Source: Brevibacterium picturae (GTDB lineage: Bacteria > Actinomycetota > Actinomycetes > Actinomycetales > Brevibacteriaceae). Taken from it: a stretch of 33,337 nucleotides of DNA. This document shows, in pieces, positions 25,778-33,337 of the stretch (the first letter of the stretch is position 1; each line of letters starts with the position of its first letter). The stretch covers positions 1 through 33,337 of the forward strand of contig NZ_JAKDJU010000017.1 of the NCBI RefSeq assembly GCF_030453725.1, read 5' to 3'. The position numbers were made by a program, and so were the translations under genes. The notes below the pieces were generated by a model, which saw only the letters and a program-made list of their open reading frames with translations, ran no database searches and was not told where the DNA came from.

Positions 25778-28700
25778 GTGTGGATAACCAGCGACGTCGA
25801 GCTTCCCGACGAAATCCTCGACGCCCACGAACGTGGCGAACTCGTGTTTTTTGTAGGAGCTGGGGCATCTCTAAGCAAACCTTCGAACCTTCCACTATTT
25901 GAAAACCTCGCGAAGAGGCTGGCTCGAATGGCGTCGCATCCATTCTCGAGACGCGGCGGACTGGACTTTTTCATTGGACAGCTGGAGTCATTGCCCCAGG
26001 GATTTGACGCTCATGAGCACGCACATACCCTGATTTCCAATCCGAAATCGAGATTCAATCCGCTACATAGTGCGATTGTCGACCTCGCTGGGATCGCAGG
26101 CACGTTCCGCGTCGTCACAACCAACTACGATGATCATCTTGTTTCTGCTGCAGTTAGTAGATCTATTGCGATCCCGAACACCTGGTACTCTCCGGCGTTA
26201 CCACTCGGACGAGACTTCACTGGACTTGTTCACCTCCACGGATCGATACGGCGCCCGAAAGAGGAGATGATCCTCACCGACCGAGACTTTGGCCATGCAT
26301 ACATTACCGACGCATGGGCAGCACGTTTCCTCCTACCTATGTTCGATCGATTCACCGTGGTCTTTATCGGTTACAGCCACGATGACGTGATCATGCGATA
26401 CCTAGCGCTCGGGTTGCCATCGAACGCCAAGACCACGGATTCCAAACGGTTCGCTTTCACGGACGATCCTTCGAACGCCAAGTGGGACTACCTAGGGATT
26501 GAGCCGATTGCCTACCCTGTAGTTGCACATGATCATCAAACGCTCGTGGCTGCGCTCACCGCGTGGGCGAGCCGATCCACGATGGGCCAAACCGACCACA
26601 GGTCTCGTGTGCAAACGATCATAGCTGGCGGAACCGCACTGCCACTGCCCGAGCGTGATTACCTCCACTCTCGTATCCAGCTTCACGAGGGCGCCACCGA
26701 CTTCGCGAATGCAACTCGATTGCTTCCCGACGATGCCAAACTTGAGTGGCTTACGTGGCTGGAGGACATTCCTGAATTCAAAACCTTATTTTCGCCCACA
26801 GATGTGCCAAACGCGACCGCAGTCCTGGGAGACTGGTTTGCACAGACGTTTATCGCCTCAGAAACGCTCAACGGTGCAGCGCTCCAGACCCTACAACGAC
26901 TCGGACAGTCGATGACGGCCTCGCTACACCGAACTGCCACCTGGATCACAAATGACCTAATCAAACGTGATACCGCCGCTGGAAGACGGTGGCAAGTGGT
27001 CCTCGCAACCTCGATTTACGAGTGGTCTACTCCAGTCGAAAACCACTTCCTGATGATGCCATCTTCTGATGCGTCTTTACCCAGTATGGCGGTGCTGCGT
27101 ATGGCGCTGCGTCCATACCTCAAGTTAGAGCGTCGGTGGTTCGTCGATGATTACACCGAGCGCACTATTCATCCCGATGCGAAGGTAACCTGGCACTCGG
27201 AGGAAGAGACGCTGACGCAAACGATACAGCTCGTAGTGCAAGTATCTGACCCTGGAGACCTTTCTTTGGCCAGTGCTATGGAGGACGCCGCTGTCGCGGC
27301 CTACGACTTGCTCGATGCGTATCACGGCGAGCGAGACTGGGACTCGCTAAGCCGTCACCGTTCAGCGGTCGAACCGCACTCCCAGGATGAGCTTCGAGAG
27401 CCTCTCGATGCACTCATTGACGGCCTCAGAGATTATGGGATCAAAGCACTGCCTGCAATGCCGAATCTACCTGATCGATGGTGGAATCTGGAGCGCGCAA
27501 TACTTCAGCGGCTGGCTCTGTATCTAGTAACCACCGATCCTGCACTGACTGCGGATCAAAAACTGTCATGGCTCCTCAACCGCACCGGGCTTTTTGCTGG
27601 CACTTTGAAACATGAGATATATAAGCTTCTTGCTGCAACAGTCGACACTGCATCGCCGCCAGCCAAGCAACGAGTCCTCGAAGCCGCATTTGTCGCACCC
27701 GACTACCCCAAAGACTTTCCTGATCGTGACCAACATTTGGCATACGCAAAGTACAACTTGCTCGCGTGGTTGACGCGGGCCGCCCCTGACTGGGCCGAAG
27801 CGCAAACTGCATTCACGGTGATCCAGGCGGAGAATCCCGGATTCGACGTGCGCGAGCACCCTGACCTCGATAGTTGGATGACTAGTGGAACCTGGGACGG
27901 GAAACCGCCAATAGATATTGAGGAATTTATTCAAGCGCTCGATAGGCACGTGGGAACTGCACTCGATGATCTACTATCGCATGATTACTCCGGACACCAC
28001 TTCGATCAGCCCGAGTGGCGAGACGCGCTCCGACTCCTGCAGCAGGCCGCTGAGCGACGCCCAGACCTTGGCGAGCTACTTTGGGACGCAATTAACGGCC
28101 GGGACGCCCCTGACGATAAGCACGGCGATATGTGGCGTGCGATCGCCGAGGGGTGGGGGAAAGCCGATCTCGGGGAAGCAGCTCTCGGTGCCGTAGAACG
28201 CCTCAACAAACTATTGCCGGACAAGGATTCCACCTACGCAATTGGACGTTTCCTACTCGATCAGATCCGCTTGCAGATCGATGAGGATGAATCGCCAGTG
28301 CTCGCATCCATGCGAGCACTGGCGAGAGCCGCCTGGGGCGACCACGGCGCAGAATTTGTTCATCGGAAAGACTCAAATCCCTTATCGATGGCGCCGCTGT
28401 ACCTCAACTCGTGGCCGGGTTTCTTGGCCCAGTATTGGAATATCGAAGTCGATCGTCGCTGGCGCCACTCACGAGAAGGCTGGGCTGGACTCAGTGAAGA
28501 AGAGTCCCATGCCCTCGTAGCGCTACTAAACACCGACAAGGATGCGCTGGATGCAACTCAGCCTGCGGTTGCCGGAGAGCTGTTCTTCTATTTCGCCGCA
28601 GATGCAGACTTCGCGGCAGCACACCTGCTTCCGATCTTTAGTGACCCGGAGCGCCACGCCTTTGGTTGGACCCCTTTCCTGCACCGTGCCAGGTGGAATG

Positions 28701-29347
28701 ATCGAATTCTCGCAACCGGCCTGTTCGACAGCTTGGTCGGTGAATTCGATCGTCTCGACGAGCTAGCAGACCAGTCCCTGAAACGTGTTTTCCTGCAATT
28801 CGTCACTTCCGTAGTGTCATACGCAGGTATCACCAGTGCTGACCGAAGACGCTTGCTTGATCAGGCCGTCCTCGCATCCGACGGGTCTCATGCCGTCAAT
28901 TTCGCAGAAGTAGTAGTCCGTTTCCTACGTGAAGATGGCGTTGACGGCACCGAGGTTTGGCGCAAGTGGCTTGGCAGCCATCTTGAGCGTCGCCTTAGCG
29001 GAAAACCGCGAATCGCCTCTGCTGAGGAGCTCGCCCGTTGGGCCGACGCCGTGCCCTTCGTTGGTAAGTTCGTTCCGTCCGCCGCCACACTTCTTAGCGG
29101 ACGCGGTATCGGTTTCGGCGAACAGCTCATTACCCGGGAATTTCCGCCTAACGTCGTCGCCAACCACGGCCCTGAACTAATTGCCTTCCTCGCTGAGCGC
29201 GTCTGGAGCGAAGCCAGCTCCAACTCGATGACTCGCTACCGCGTGCGGAAAATGGTCGAGAAGTTTCGAGAGACGGTCGGGGATACCATCGCCCAGCCAC
29301 TCGTAGAAGCGGCTACCGAAAAGGGAATTATCAGTTCTTCAGAATGA
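25778..29347 (+). CDS. Large SIR2-domain protein, probable NAD-targeting anti-phage effector (SIR2-DUF4020-like)
   Basis: A 1189-aa protein with an N-terminal SIR2-like domain (about 10-285) and a long, mostly helical C-terminal region. The NAD-site motifs are intact: FFVGAGAS (24-31), VVTTNYDDH (112-120, with N116 and D118), HLHGS (152-156, catalytic H154) and FIGYSHDD (196-203). Zinc-finger cysteines of deacetylase sirtuins are absent, as in the NAD-hydrolysing SIR2 domains of defence proteins (ThsA, DSR1/DSR2). Length and layout recall SIR2-DUF4020 proteins, which I cannot confirm here. The GTG start follows AGGAAGG by 10 bases. The gene stands alone, has lower GC and more AT-ending codons than its neighbours, and is probably horizontally acquired. 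The C-terminal region probably senses the trigger (inference). Confidence 0.85.
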   Translation: MWITSDVELPDEILDAHERGELVFFVGAGASLSKPSNLPLFENLAKRLARMASHPFSRRGGLDFFIGQLESLPQGFDAHEHAHTLISNPKSRFNPLHSAIVDLAGIAGTFRVVTTNYDDHLVSAAVSRSIAIPNTWYSPALPLGRDFTGLVHLHGSIRRPKEEMILTDRDFGHAYITDAWAARFLLPMFDRFTVVFIGYSHDDVIMRYLALGLPSNAKTTDSKRFAFTDDPSNAKWDYLGIEPIAYPVVAHDHQTLVAALTAWASRSTMGQTDHRSRVQTIIAGGTALPLPERDYLHSRIQLHEGATDFANATRLLPDDAKLEWLTWLEDIPEFKTLFSPTDVPNATAVLGDWFAQTFIASETLNGAALQTLQRLGQSMTASLHRTATWITNDLIKRDTAAGRRWQVVLATSIYEWSTPVENHFLMMPSSDASLPSMAVLRMALRPYLKLERRWFVDDYTERTIHPDAKVTWHSEEETLTQTIQLVVQVSDPGDLSLASAMEDAAVAAYDLLDAYHGERDWDSLSRHRSAVEPHSQDELREPLDALIDGLRDYGIKALPAMPNLPDRWWNLERAILQRLALYLVTTDPALTADQKLSWLLNRTGLFAGTLKHEIYKLLAATVDTASPPAKQRVLEAAFVAPDYPKDFPDRDQHLAYAKYNLLAWLTRAAPDWAEAQTAFTVIQAENPGFDVREHPDLDSWMTSGTWDGKPPIDIEEFIQALDRHVGTALDDLLSHDYSGHHFDQPEWRDALRLLQQAAERRPDLGELLWDAINGRDAPDDKHGDMWRAIAEGWGKADLGEAALGAVERLNKLLPDKDSTYAIGRFLLDQIRLQIDEDESPVLASMRALARAAWGDHGAEFVHRKDSNPLSMAPLYLNSWPGFLAQYWNIEVDRRWRHSREGWAGLSEEESHALVALLNTDKDALDATQPAVAGELFFYFAADADFAAAHLLPIFSDPERHAFGWTPFLHRARWNDRILATGLFDSLVGEFDRLDELADQSLKRVFLQFVTSVVSYAGITSADRRRLLDQAVLASDGSHAVNFAEVVVRFLREDGVDGTEVWRKWLGSHLERRLSGKPRIASAEELARWADAVPFVGKFVPSAATLLSGRGIGFGEQLITREFPPNVVANHGPELIAFLAERVWSEASSNSMTRYRVRKMVEKFRETVGDTIAQPLVEAATEKGIISSSE

Positions 29348-29599
29348 GCACGTCTCCAATTAGCATTTCATTTACACTAACGATCCAGCTCGTCAACTCG
29401 CTCATCGGCCGGACAAGTATCCACAATTTCGTCGCGCACAGTAGCCAGCCGCCGGGAGCTTCATATAGATCAAAAATTCTGCGAGAGGCGGCCCGCCGAT
29501 TCCACATTTCGGACTGATCTCCACCTTCCGTGACACGCACCACTAGCCTGACGCAGGCCGCTCACCTGCGGTGTCCATTCGAAGAGGAAGAGGTTGCGC
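29348..29599. other. Junction region downstream of the SIR2 gene
   Basis: The first part (to about 29536) keeps the low-GC character of the SIR2 segment; from the GTGACAC word at 29530-29536 the sequence returns to high GC. No terminator or convincing gene was seen. Confidence 0.5.
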
Positions 29600-29902
29600 A
29601 TGTCGGGAGTTCACGATTCACCACCGCCGTCGAGGCCACCTCGGCGGCGGTACTCATTGCTGCTCCTCATCGTTCCCGTCGTGGGCTACCTCCTGACGCC
29701 CTTCGTCGCGAATTCGATCGAGCCACGCATCTTCGGGATGCCGTTCATCCTCACCTACACGATCATCGTCACGATACTCACGTGGTTCTTCGTGTGGATG
29801 GCTGCCCGCGGCGATCATTACTACCGCGGCAACAAGGCCGAATATGTCCCGGCCGATATCGCCTTCGGTGAGGACTACCCGATCGAGGAGACCGAGAAAT
29901 GA
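29600..29902 (+). CDS. DUF3311-type small membrane protein, symporter partner
   Basis: A 100-aa protein with a Pro/Arg-rich N terminus (SPPPSRPPRRR) and two predicted helices (about 18-36 and 47-68) connected by a loop with EPRIFGMPFILTY, the hallmark of DUF3311 proteins. Genes of this family commonly precede sodium:solute symporters. The ATG at 29600 has GAGGAAGAGG six bases upstream; an in-frame TTG at 29594 is less likely. It overlaps the symporter start as ATGA. Probable accessory subunit of the transporter. Confidence 0.82.
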   Translation: MSGVHDSPPPSRPPRRRYSLLLLIVPVVGYLLTPFVANSIEPRIFGMPFILTYTIIVTILTWFFVWMAARGDHYYRGNKAEYVPADIAFGEDYPIEETEK

Positions 29903-31419
29903 GCTCTTCAGCGATCATCGCCTGCATCATCTTCGGCATTGCCATGCTCGCGACCATAGGCATCGGCATCTGGTCGGGCCGCGGGCGGGAGAAGTCCCTC
30001 GACGAATGGTCGGTCTCCGGACGCGGCCTCGGATTCATCTTCATCCTCCTCCTCATGGCGGGCGAGACCTATACCTCGTTCTCGTTCCTCGGCACCGCCG
30101 GCTGGTCGTATTCCTACGGTGTGCCGATCCTCTACCTCATCGGCTACCTCAGCGTCGGGCTCGTTGTCGCCTACCTCGTCGGACCGCTGTTCTGGACCTA
30201 TGCGGCCAGGCACAAACTCGTCAGCCTCTCCGACATCGTTGAGCACCGTTTCCGCTCGCGAGGTCTGGCGATCCTCGTGGCCGTGCTCGCGACCGTGTTC
30301 ATCGTCCCCTACATCCAGCTGCAGATTCAGGGCATGGGCGCCGTCGTCAACGCCATGAGCTACGGGGCCATCGACCTCAAGGTCGCCGCCATCATCTCCT
30401 TCATCGTCGCCGAGGCGTTCATCCTCTTCTCCGGTCTGCGCGGTTCCGCCTGGGTCAGTGCGCTCAAGGATGGGCTCGTCATCCTCGCCGTGGCCTTCCT
30501 CGCGATCTATGTTCCGTTGCACTACTTCGACGGTCTGGCCCCGCTGCTCGACCGGCTCGTGGTCGAGAAGTCACAGTGGCTGACCTTCCCGGGTGCGGGC
30601 GAGGGAACGTATGGAAGCGCCTGGTTCATCTCGACGATCATCCTCAACGGGATCACGATCACCGTCTTCCCCACGTCGATCGCTGGTTACCTCTCGGGTA
30701 CCTCGGCGAACACTCTGCGCCGCAACTCCATCATCCTGCCCTGGTACCAGCTGCTGCTTCTCGTGCCGATGATGGTCGGTGTGGCAGCGCTCTTCGTCAT
30801 TCCCGCTCTCAAGGATGCAGACTTGGCGCTGTTCTCCGTGGTCATCGACTCGCTGCCGGCCCCGCTCGTCGCTGTCATCGGCGTCGCCGGTGCACTCTCA
30901 GCCATCGTGCCGATGAGCGTGTACATGCTCTCGATCGGCTCGATGTGGGGACGCACGGTCCTCGGCGGAGGACTGTCTGGACCGAAGAACTCCGCGACGA
31001 TGACGAAGGACCAGCTGGCTGCGCGGGGTCTGCGGCAGAAGACACTGTCCCAGTGGGTGTGTCTCATCGTCGGTGTGATTGCCCTGGTGATGAGCCTGCT
31101 CATGCCCGACGCACTGGTTGAGCTGTCCGTGCTCAGTTACGAAGGTCTGGCACAGGTCGTGCCCGCCGCGCTCCTCGCCCTCTATTGGCCGCGGATGAGC
31201 AAGCAGGCTGCTGCCGCCGGACTCATCGTCGGATCGGTGACCATGGTGGCCCTGCACTACACGGGCAACGATCCGCTGCTGGGCATCAACGGCGGCCTGT
31301 GGGCCGTCGCCGCCAACCTCATCGTCGTCGTGGTTGTCACTCTCGCTAAGCCGGACCCGCGTTGGGTTCCGGCGGCGGAGCGGGCGAAGGATTCAAACTG
31401 TCGTTGCAACACCCGGTGA
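29899..31419 (+). CDS. Sodium:solute symporter (SSS family), C-terminus altered by an IS fragment
   Basis: A 506-aa integral membrane transporter with about 13 helices. The SSS core is recognisable: GETYTSFSFLGTAGWSYSYG in helix 2, LVSLSDIVEHRFRSRGLA, and the pore-lining TSIAGYLSGTSANTLRRNSI. The DUF3311 partner suggests a monocarboxylate or pantothenate-like permease; the substrate is not readable. The final residues (about SNCRCNTR) are encoded by sequence that, on the other strand, is the end of an IS30-family transposase, so the native C-terminus beyond about AAERAKD was probably replaced when an IS inserted. The cytoplasmic tail is unlikely to be essential, so function may be retained. 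Confidence 0.85.
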   Translation: MSSSAIIACIIFGIAMLATIGIGIWSGRGREKSLDEWSVSGRGLGFIFILLLMAGETYTSFSFLGTAGWSYSYGVPILYLIGYLSVGLVVAYLVGPLFWTYAARHKLVSLSDIVEHRFRSRGLAILVAVLATVFIVPYIQLQIQGMGAVVNAMSYGAIDLKVAAIISFIVAEAFILFSGLRGSAWVSALKDGLVILAVAFLAIYVPLHYFDGLAPLLDRLVVEKSQWLTFPGAGEGTYGSAWFISTIILNGITITVFPTSIAGYLSGTSANTLRRNSIILPWYQLLLLVPMMVGVAALFVIPALKDADLALFSVVIDSLPAPLVAVIGVAGALSAIVPMSVYMLSIGSMWGRTVLGGGLSGPKNSATMTKDQLAARGLRQKTLSQWVCLIVGVIALVMSLLMPDALVELSVLSYEGLAQVVPAALLALYWPRMSKQAAAAGLIVGSVTMVALHYTGNDPLLGINGGLWAVAANLIVVVVVTLAKPDPRWVPAAERAKDSNCRCNTR

Positions 31420-31524
31420 TTGACCGTGATCAGTTAACCGCTTATCGAGTACCTCGGCTGGTGTCGCCCACCCGAGACACCTACGGGGGCGTGCGTTGAG
31501 CTCGGCCGCGACCTTGTCGAGGTA
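31393..31524 (-). pseudogene. IS30-family transposase, C-terminal remnant
   Basis: Read leftward, 43 codons plus a TGA stop encode YLDKVAAELNARP, RRCLGWATPAEVL and DKRLTDHGQSPGVATTV. ELNxRPRxxLGWxTPAE is the conserved C-terminal signature of IS30-type transposases. The frame stays open to about 31560 with weaker resemblance, and the DDE catalytic core is absent. The fragment overlaps the symporter's last codons. It is too short to be detected as an ordinary gene. Confidence 0.8.
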
Positions 31525-31584
31525 CCCCGACCCCGTTACCTTGCTCGCGGAGGCCTGATGGGTACCTCAACGAAAGTGGGAATC

Positions 31585-31626
31585 GTACCGGAGCCGACAG
31601 CTTGTGGACGCTGTCGGCTCCGGTAC
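31585..31626. terminator. Perfect 17-bp hairpin between the IS30 remnant and the small membrane protein gene
   Basis: GTACCGGAGCCGACAGC (31585-31601) pairs perfectly with GCTGTCGGCTCCGGTAC (31610-31626) around an 8-base loop. Leftward it is followed by GATTCCCACTTTCGTT, only moderately T-rich, so it may end the leftward two-gene transcript or be part of an old mobile element. It is 16 bp past the stop of the 31643 gene. Confidence 0.6.
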
Positions 31627-31642
31627 GAACTGAAATTGCCAA

Positions 31643-32035
31643 TTAGGCGCTTGCTATTCGTTTGCGTTGGATGAAGAACGGCACATAGGCAAGTGCTGAC
31701 ATTGCCGCAAGAATCAGCCCGGATGATCCGGAACCGATGATCAACGAAGCGTTGAAATCGACTGCCATTACTAAAACAATATTGGTCAACAGCGTGAGGC
31801 TTGCGATGATTCCCGCAATTTTGAATGTTGTTGCAGTCGCCGGATCGGTGCGTGTCGCTTTGACCACATCCATCATGGAGGTTTTCTTTTCGGCCCAAAT
31901 GAGGGCCAATACAATCAGGCATCCAACGCCGAGTCCAATTGCATTATAAAAGAGCGCGAAGGATACGTTCAGGGCGACGAATACGCTGCAGCCTATAACG
32001 TGTACCAGGTTGGTGCTCTTTGACTGCGTGTTCAT
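31643..32035 (-). CDS. Four-helix small membrane protein, unknown; possible immunity partner
   Basis: A 130-aa protein with four predicted membrane helices (about 11-31, 33-48, 71-92, 97-120), a cytoplasmic-looking loop EKKTSMMDVVKATRTDPATA and a basic C terminus QRKRIASA. The ATG at 32035 has an AAAGG ribosome site; a TTG at 32041 is less likely. It lies 33 bp after the secreted glycine-zipper protein gene on the same strand, so they form a two-gene unit. I recognise no family. The arrangement of a secreted peptide-like protein followed by a small polytopic protein resembles bacteriocin/immunity pairs (inference). Confidence 0.7.
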   Translation of the reverse strand: MNTQSKSTNLVHVIGCSVFVALNVSFALFYNAIGLGVGCLIVLALIWAEKKTSMMDVVKATRTDPATATTFKIAGIIASLTLLTNIVLVMAVDFNASLIIGSGSSGLILAAMSALAYVPFFIQRKRIASA

Positions 32036-32068
32036 GATCAACCTTTCAATCGGGCGGAATACCCTATA

Positions 32069-32752
32069 TTACAGTTTATCCTTGCAGTCCCAAAGGGCAA
32101 TCGCTAGACCGCTAAGGTAGCCGCCCGATGCGCCCGGCACGATCGCTGCAATACATCCGACACCTGCGGCAAAGGCTCCAGTTGCACATCCTGCGATCGC
32201 ACCAGCAACGCCGCCTTTCACGCCTCCCTCAAGCATGCAATCCCCGTAACTCTGCTTCTTCGCCTGAGCGCCTGCGACCTCAGCACCGGCGCTCTTCGGT
32301 TCGTCACAGGAAGTTGCCTTTTCGAACGATGATTGCACGTCTGACGGGGCGGTGATCTTCACACTCGCGCCACTAGATGTAAGTTTCCAGTCGCTTACTT
32401 TCGCCTCGGGGTACTTGTCGGTGATGGCGTCTAGATTGTCCAGCTGAAACTCTTTCTTCCCATCTTTGGACAAGAAGTCGAGGTCGCCATTATCGCTCAC
32501 ATCGAGCGTCTGGTCAGAGCCTGGCTCCACGTTAACGTTAATTGAACCTTTGTCATTCGACTCAACAAAAAGTTTATACTCATCGGAGCTAGGTTTATGT
32601 TGCTTGAACTTAGAAGCACTGATGCGTTTAACATCTGTATTGTCGGTCGCGTATCCTGGTGACGCTAACATTGTTGCCGCAATAAGAGCAACAAACGCAA
32701 TCAGTGCTACAAAAACTGTTGCGATGTTCGGCTTTAGCGTTGCGAGTTTCAT
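32069..32752 (-). CDS. Secreted protein with cysteine-rich glycine-zipper C-terminus, unknown; bacteriocin-like
   Basis: A 227-aa protein with a Sec-type signal peptide (charged MKLATLKPN, hydrophobic 10-30, likely cut after SPGYA at 35). A hydrophilic, probably beta-rich domain (about 36-150) and a linker follow. The hydrophobic Gly/Ala tail (about 176-222) contains GGVAGAIAGCATGAFAAG with G-x3-G-x3-G spacing. Cysteines at 149, 172, 189, 200 and 223 could form disulfides outside the cell. Such tails occur in pore-forming bacteriocins and other membrane-active peptides. An AAGGAAAGGA ribosome site lies 4 bases before the ATG. Lower GC than the core genes. No family recognised. Confidence 0.72.
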   Translation of the reverse strand: MKLATLKPNIATVFVALIAFVALIAATMLASPGYATDNTDVKRISASKFKQHKPSSDEYKLFVESNDKGSINVNVEPGSDQTLDVSDNGDLDFLSKDGKKEFQLDNLDAITDKYPEAKVSDWKLTSSGASVKITAPSDVQSSFEKATSCDEPKSAGAEVAGAQAKKQSYGDCMLEGGVKGGVAGAIAGCATGAFAAGVGCIAAIVPGASGGYLSGLAIALWDCKDKL

Positions 32753-33302
32753 GATTTCCTTTCCTTACAGCCGTCTTGCACTTATAACGCTAGCAATGAC
32801 GGCGGCTCCAGAACGGCCTGTTACAAAGGTGTGATCTAGATGAGACATCTCGACGCGGTTCGGAATAGCAACTCGTGCTGTCCCGCCAGCACTGATTACC
32901 CGGCTGCAACCCGTTCGAGAAGAGTTGCCGCATGGCTTCAGTCAGTATCATTTTCGTTGCAGCAATGACGCTTTCATCAAAGCTCTGCGACGCCAGGGCG
33001 GTTTCAAGCGGTTCCGGAATTTTCGCGTTGCAGTAGGCTAGAGAGATGTATCTCAGATGACGGAGACAACTGAGCGAGGCGTGACAAGCGGTGAGGCATG
33101 ACAACCTCACGCACGGGGACAGGCAAAGTGGAGACGGCTAAGAGCTGAAGCCATTCGCACAACCATAAGCAATGGGGTGACCAACTGCCCACATTGCCGC
33201 ACACACCTTGAGTATGAGACACCACAGAGACCGAACAGTGCAGAGGGATGAATCGTTCCGGGGATAATAGAGGCAGGGAGATTGGAAGAAGGAGATTCTC
33301 TC
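32753..33302. other. 550-bp region without a supported gene
   Basis: Contains the leader of the secreted protein gene, with a TATAAG-like box on its strand (complement of 32781-32786). A 106-codon leftward open frame (32790-33110) has no ribosome site or recognised family and may be a decayed gene. The right part (about 33070-33302) probably includes the left end of the insertion sequence whose transposase starts at 33303; I could not identify its terminal inverted repeat. A GATAAT word near 33264 could serve that transposase. Confidence 0.45.
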
Positions 33303-33337
33303 GTGCCAGTGAAATACACCGACGAACTCAAGGCTCG
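33303..33337 (+). CDS. IS3-family transposase OrfA, N-terminal start (cut by window end)
   Basis: The GTG at 33303 begins VPVKYTDELKAR and runs off the window. It is preceded by a strong GAAGGAGA ribosome site about 6 bases upstream. xxKYxxELKARAVRL is the usual opening of IS3-type OrfA helix-turn-helix proteins, so an insertion sequence probably begins here. Only 11 full codons are visible, so the call rests on this motif and the ribosome site. Confidence 0.65.
   Translation, partial: MPVKYTDELKA

Noticed and set aside
29331..29543. 70-codon leftward open frame overlapping the SIR2 gene end
   Set aside because: No clear ribosome site and no family; it overlaps the stop region of the well-supported SIR2 gene.
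32790..33110. 106-codon leftward open frame
   Set aside because: No ribosome site, Cys/Arg-rich ends and no recognised family. The central part looks more protein-like and may be a decayed gene, but that is not enough to call.

Overview
The window is high-GC bacterial DNA with tightly packed, often ATGA-overlapping genes. It most resembles a Gram-positive actinobacterium of the Micrococcales, and a Brevibacterium-like organism is my best guess (inference). The evidence is the base composition, a protein resembling the mycothiol-linked nitroreductase Rv2466c, actinobacterial regulators, and a sox/glyA/purU cluster like those known from Arthrobacter and Corynebacterium.

Region 1 (1-13.4 kb) is a creatine/sarcosine catabolic block. 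A leftward operon glyA-soxB-soxD-soxA-soxG-sdaA-purU turns sarcosine into glycine plus methylene-THF, then serine, then pyruvate, and releases formate from formyl-THF. A divergent GntR regulator shares a short intergenic region with glyA that carries an 18-bp palindrome. Beside it a second leftward cluster holds an MHS-type transporter, a creatinase and an IclR regulator. The creatinase keeps its catalytic residues at a constant offset from the Pseudomonas enzyme. Together these genes could take creatine to pyruvate.

Region 2 (13.4-25.5 kb) holds a HAD hydrolase, a DsbA-like protein lacking the second cysteine of its CxxC, and a strong bidirectional terminator. Next comes a leftward etfB-etfA-cytochrome b operon. 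The cytochrome b protein is the most unusual gene here: a long low-complexity cytoplasmic arm with four copies of a GLPR..GG.PWPPEG motif joined to a six-helix di-haem cytochrome core. Its four histidines are spaced much as in formate dehydrogenase FdnI, but its predicted topology is inverted. I propose it is a membrane acceptor for the ETF. An Lrp regulator, a TetR regulator diverging from a small membrane protein, and a pdhA-pdhB-pdhC (E1 alpha, E1 beta, E2) operon follow.

Region 3 (25.5-33.3 kb) is accessory. An isolated, lower-GC 1189-codon SIR2-domain gene, a likely NAD-targeting anti-phage effector, sits between pdhC and a DUF3311/sodium-solute symporter pair. A 7-bp direct repeat flanks that segment. 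The symporter's 3' end runs into an IS30-family transposase remnant. An AT-richer pair follows (a secreted cysteine/glycine-zipper protein and a four-helix membrane protein, bacteriocin/immunity-like in layout), then an untidy 550-bp stretch and the first codons of an IS3-type transposase cut by the window edge.

No rRNA, tRNA, CRISPR array or known riboswitch was recognised. All functional calls come from reading the sequence and recalled family knowledge; no database search was run.
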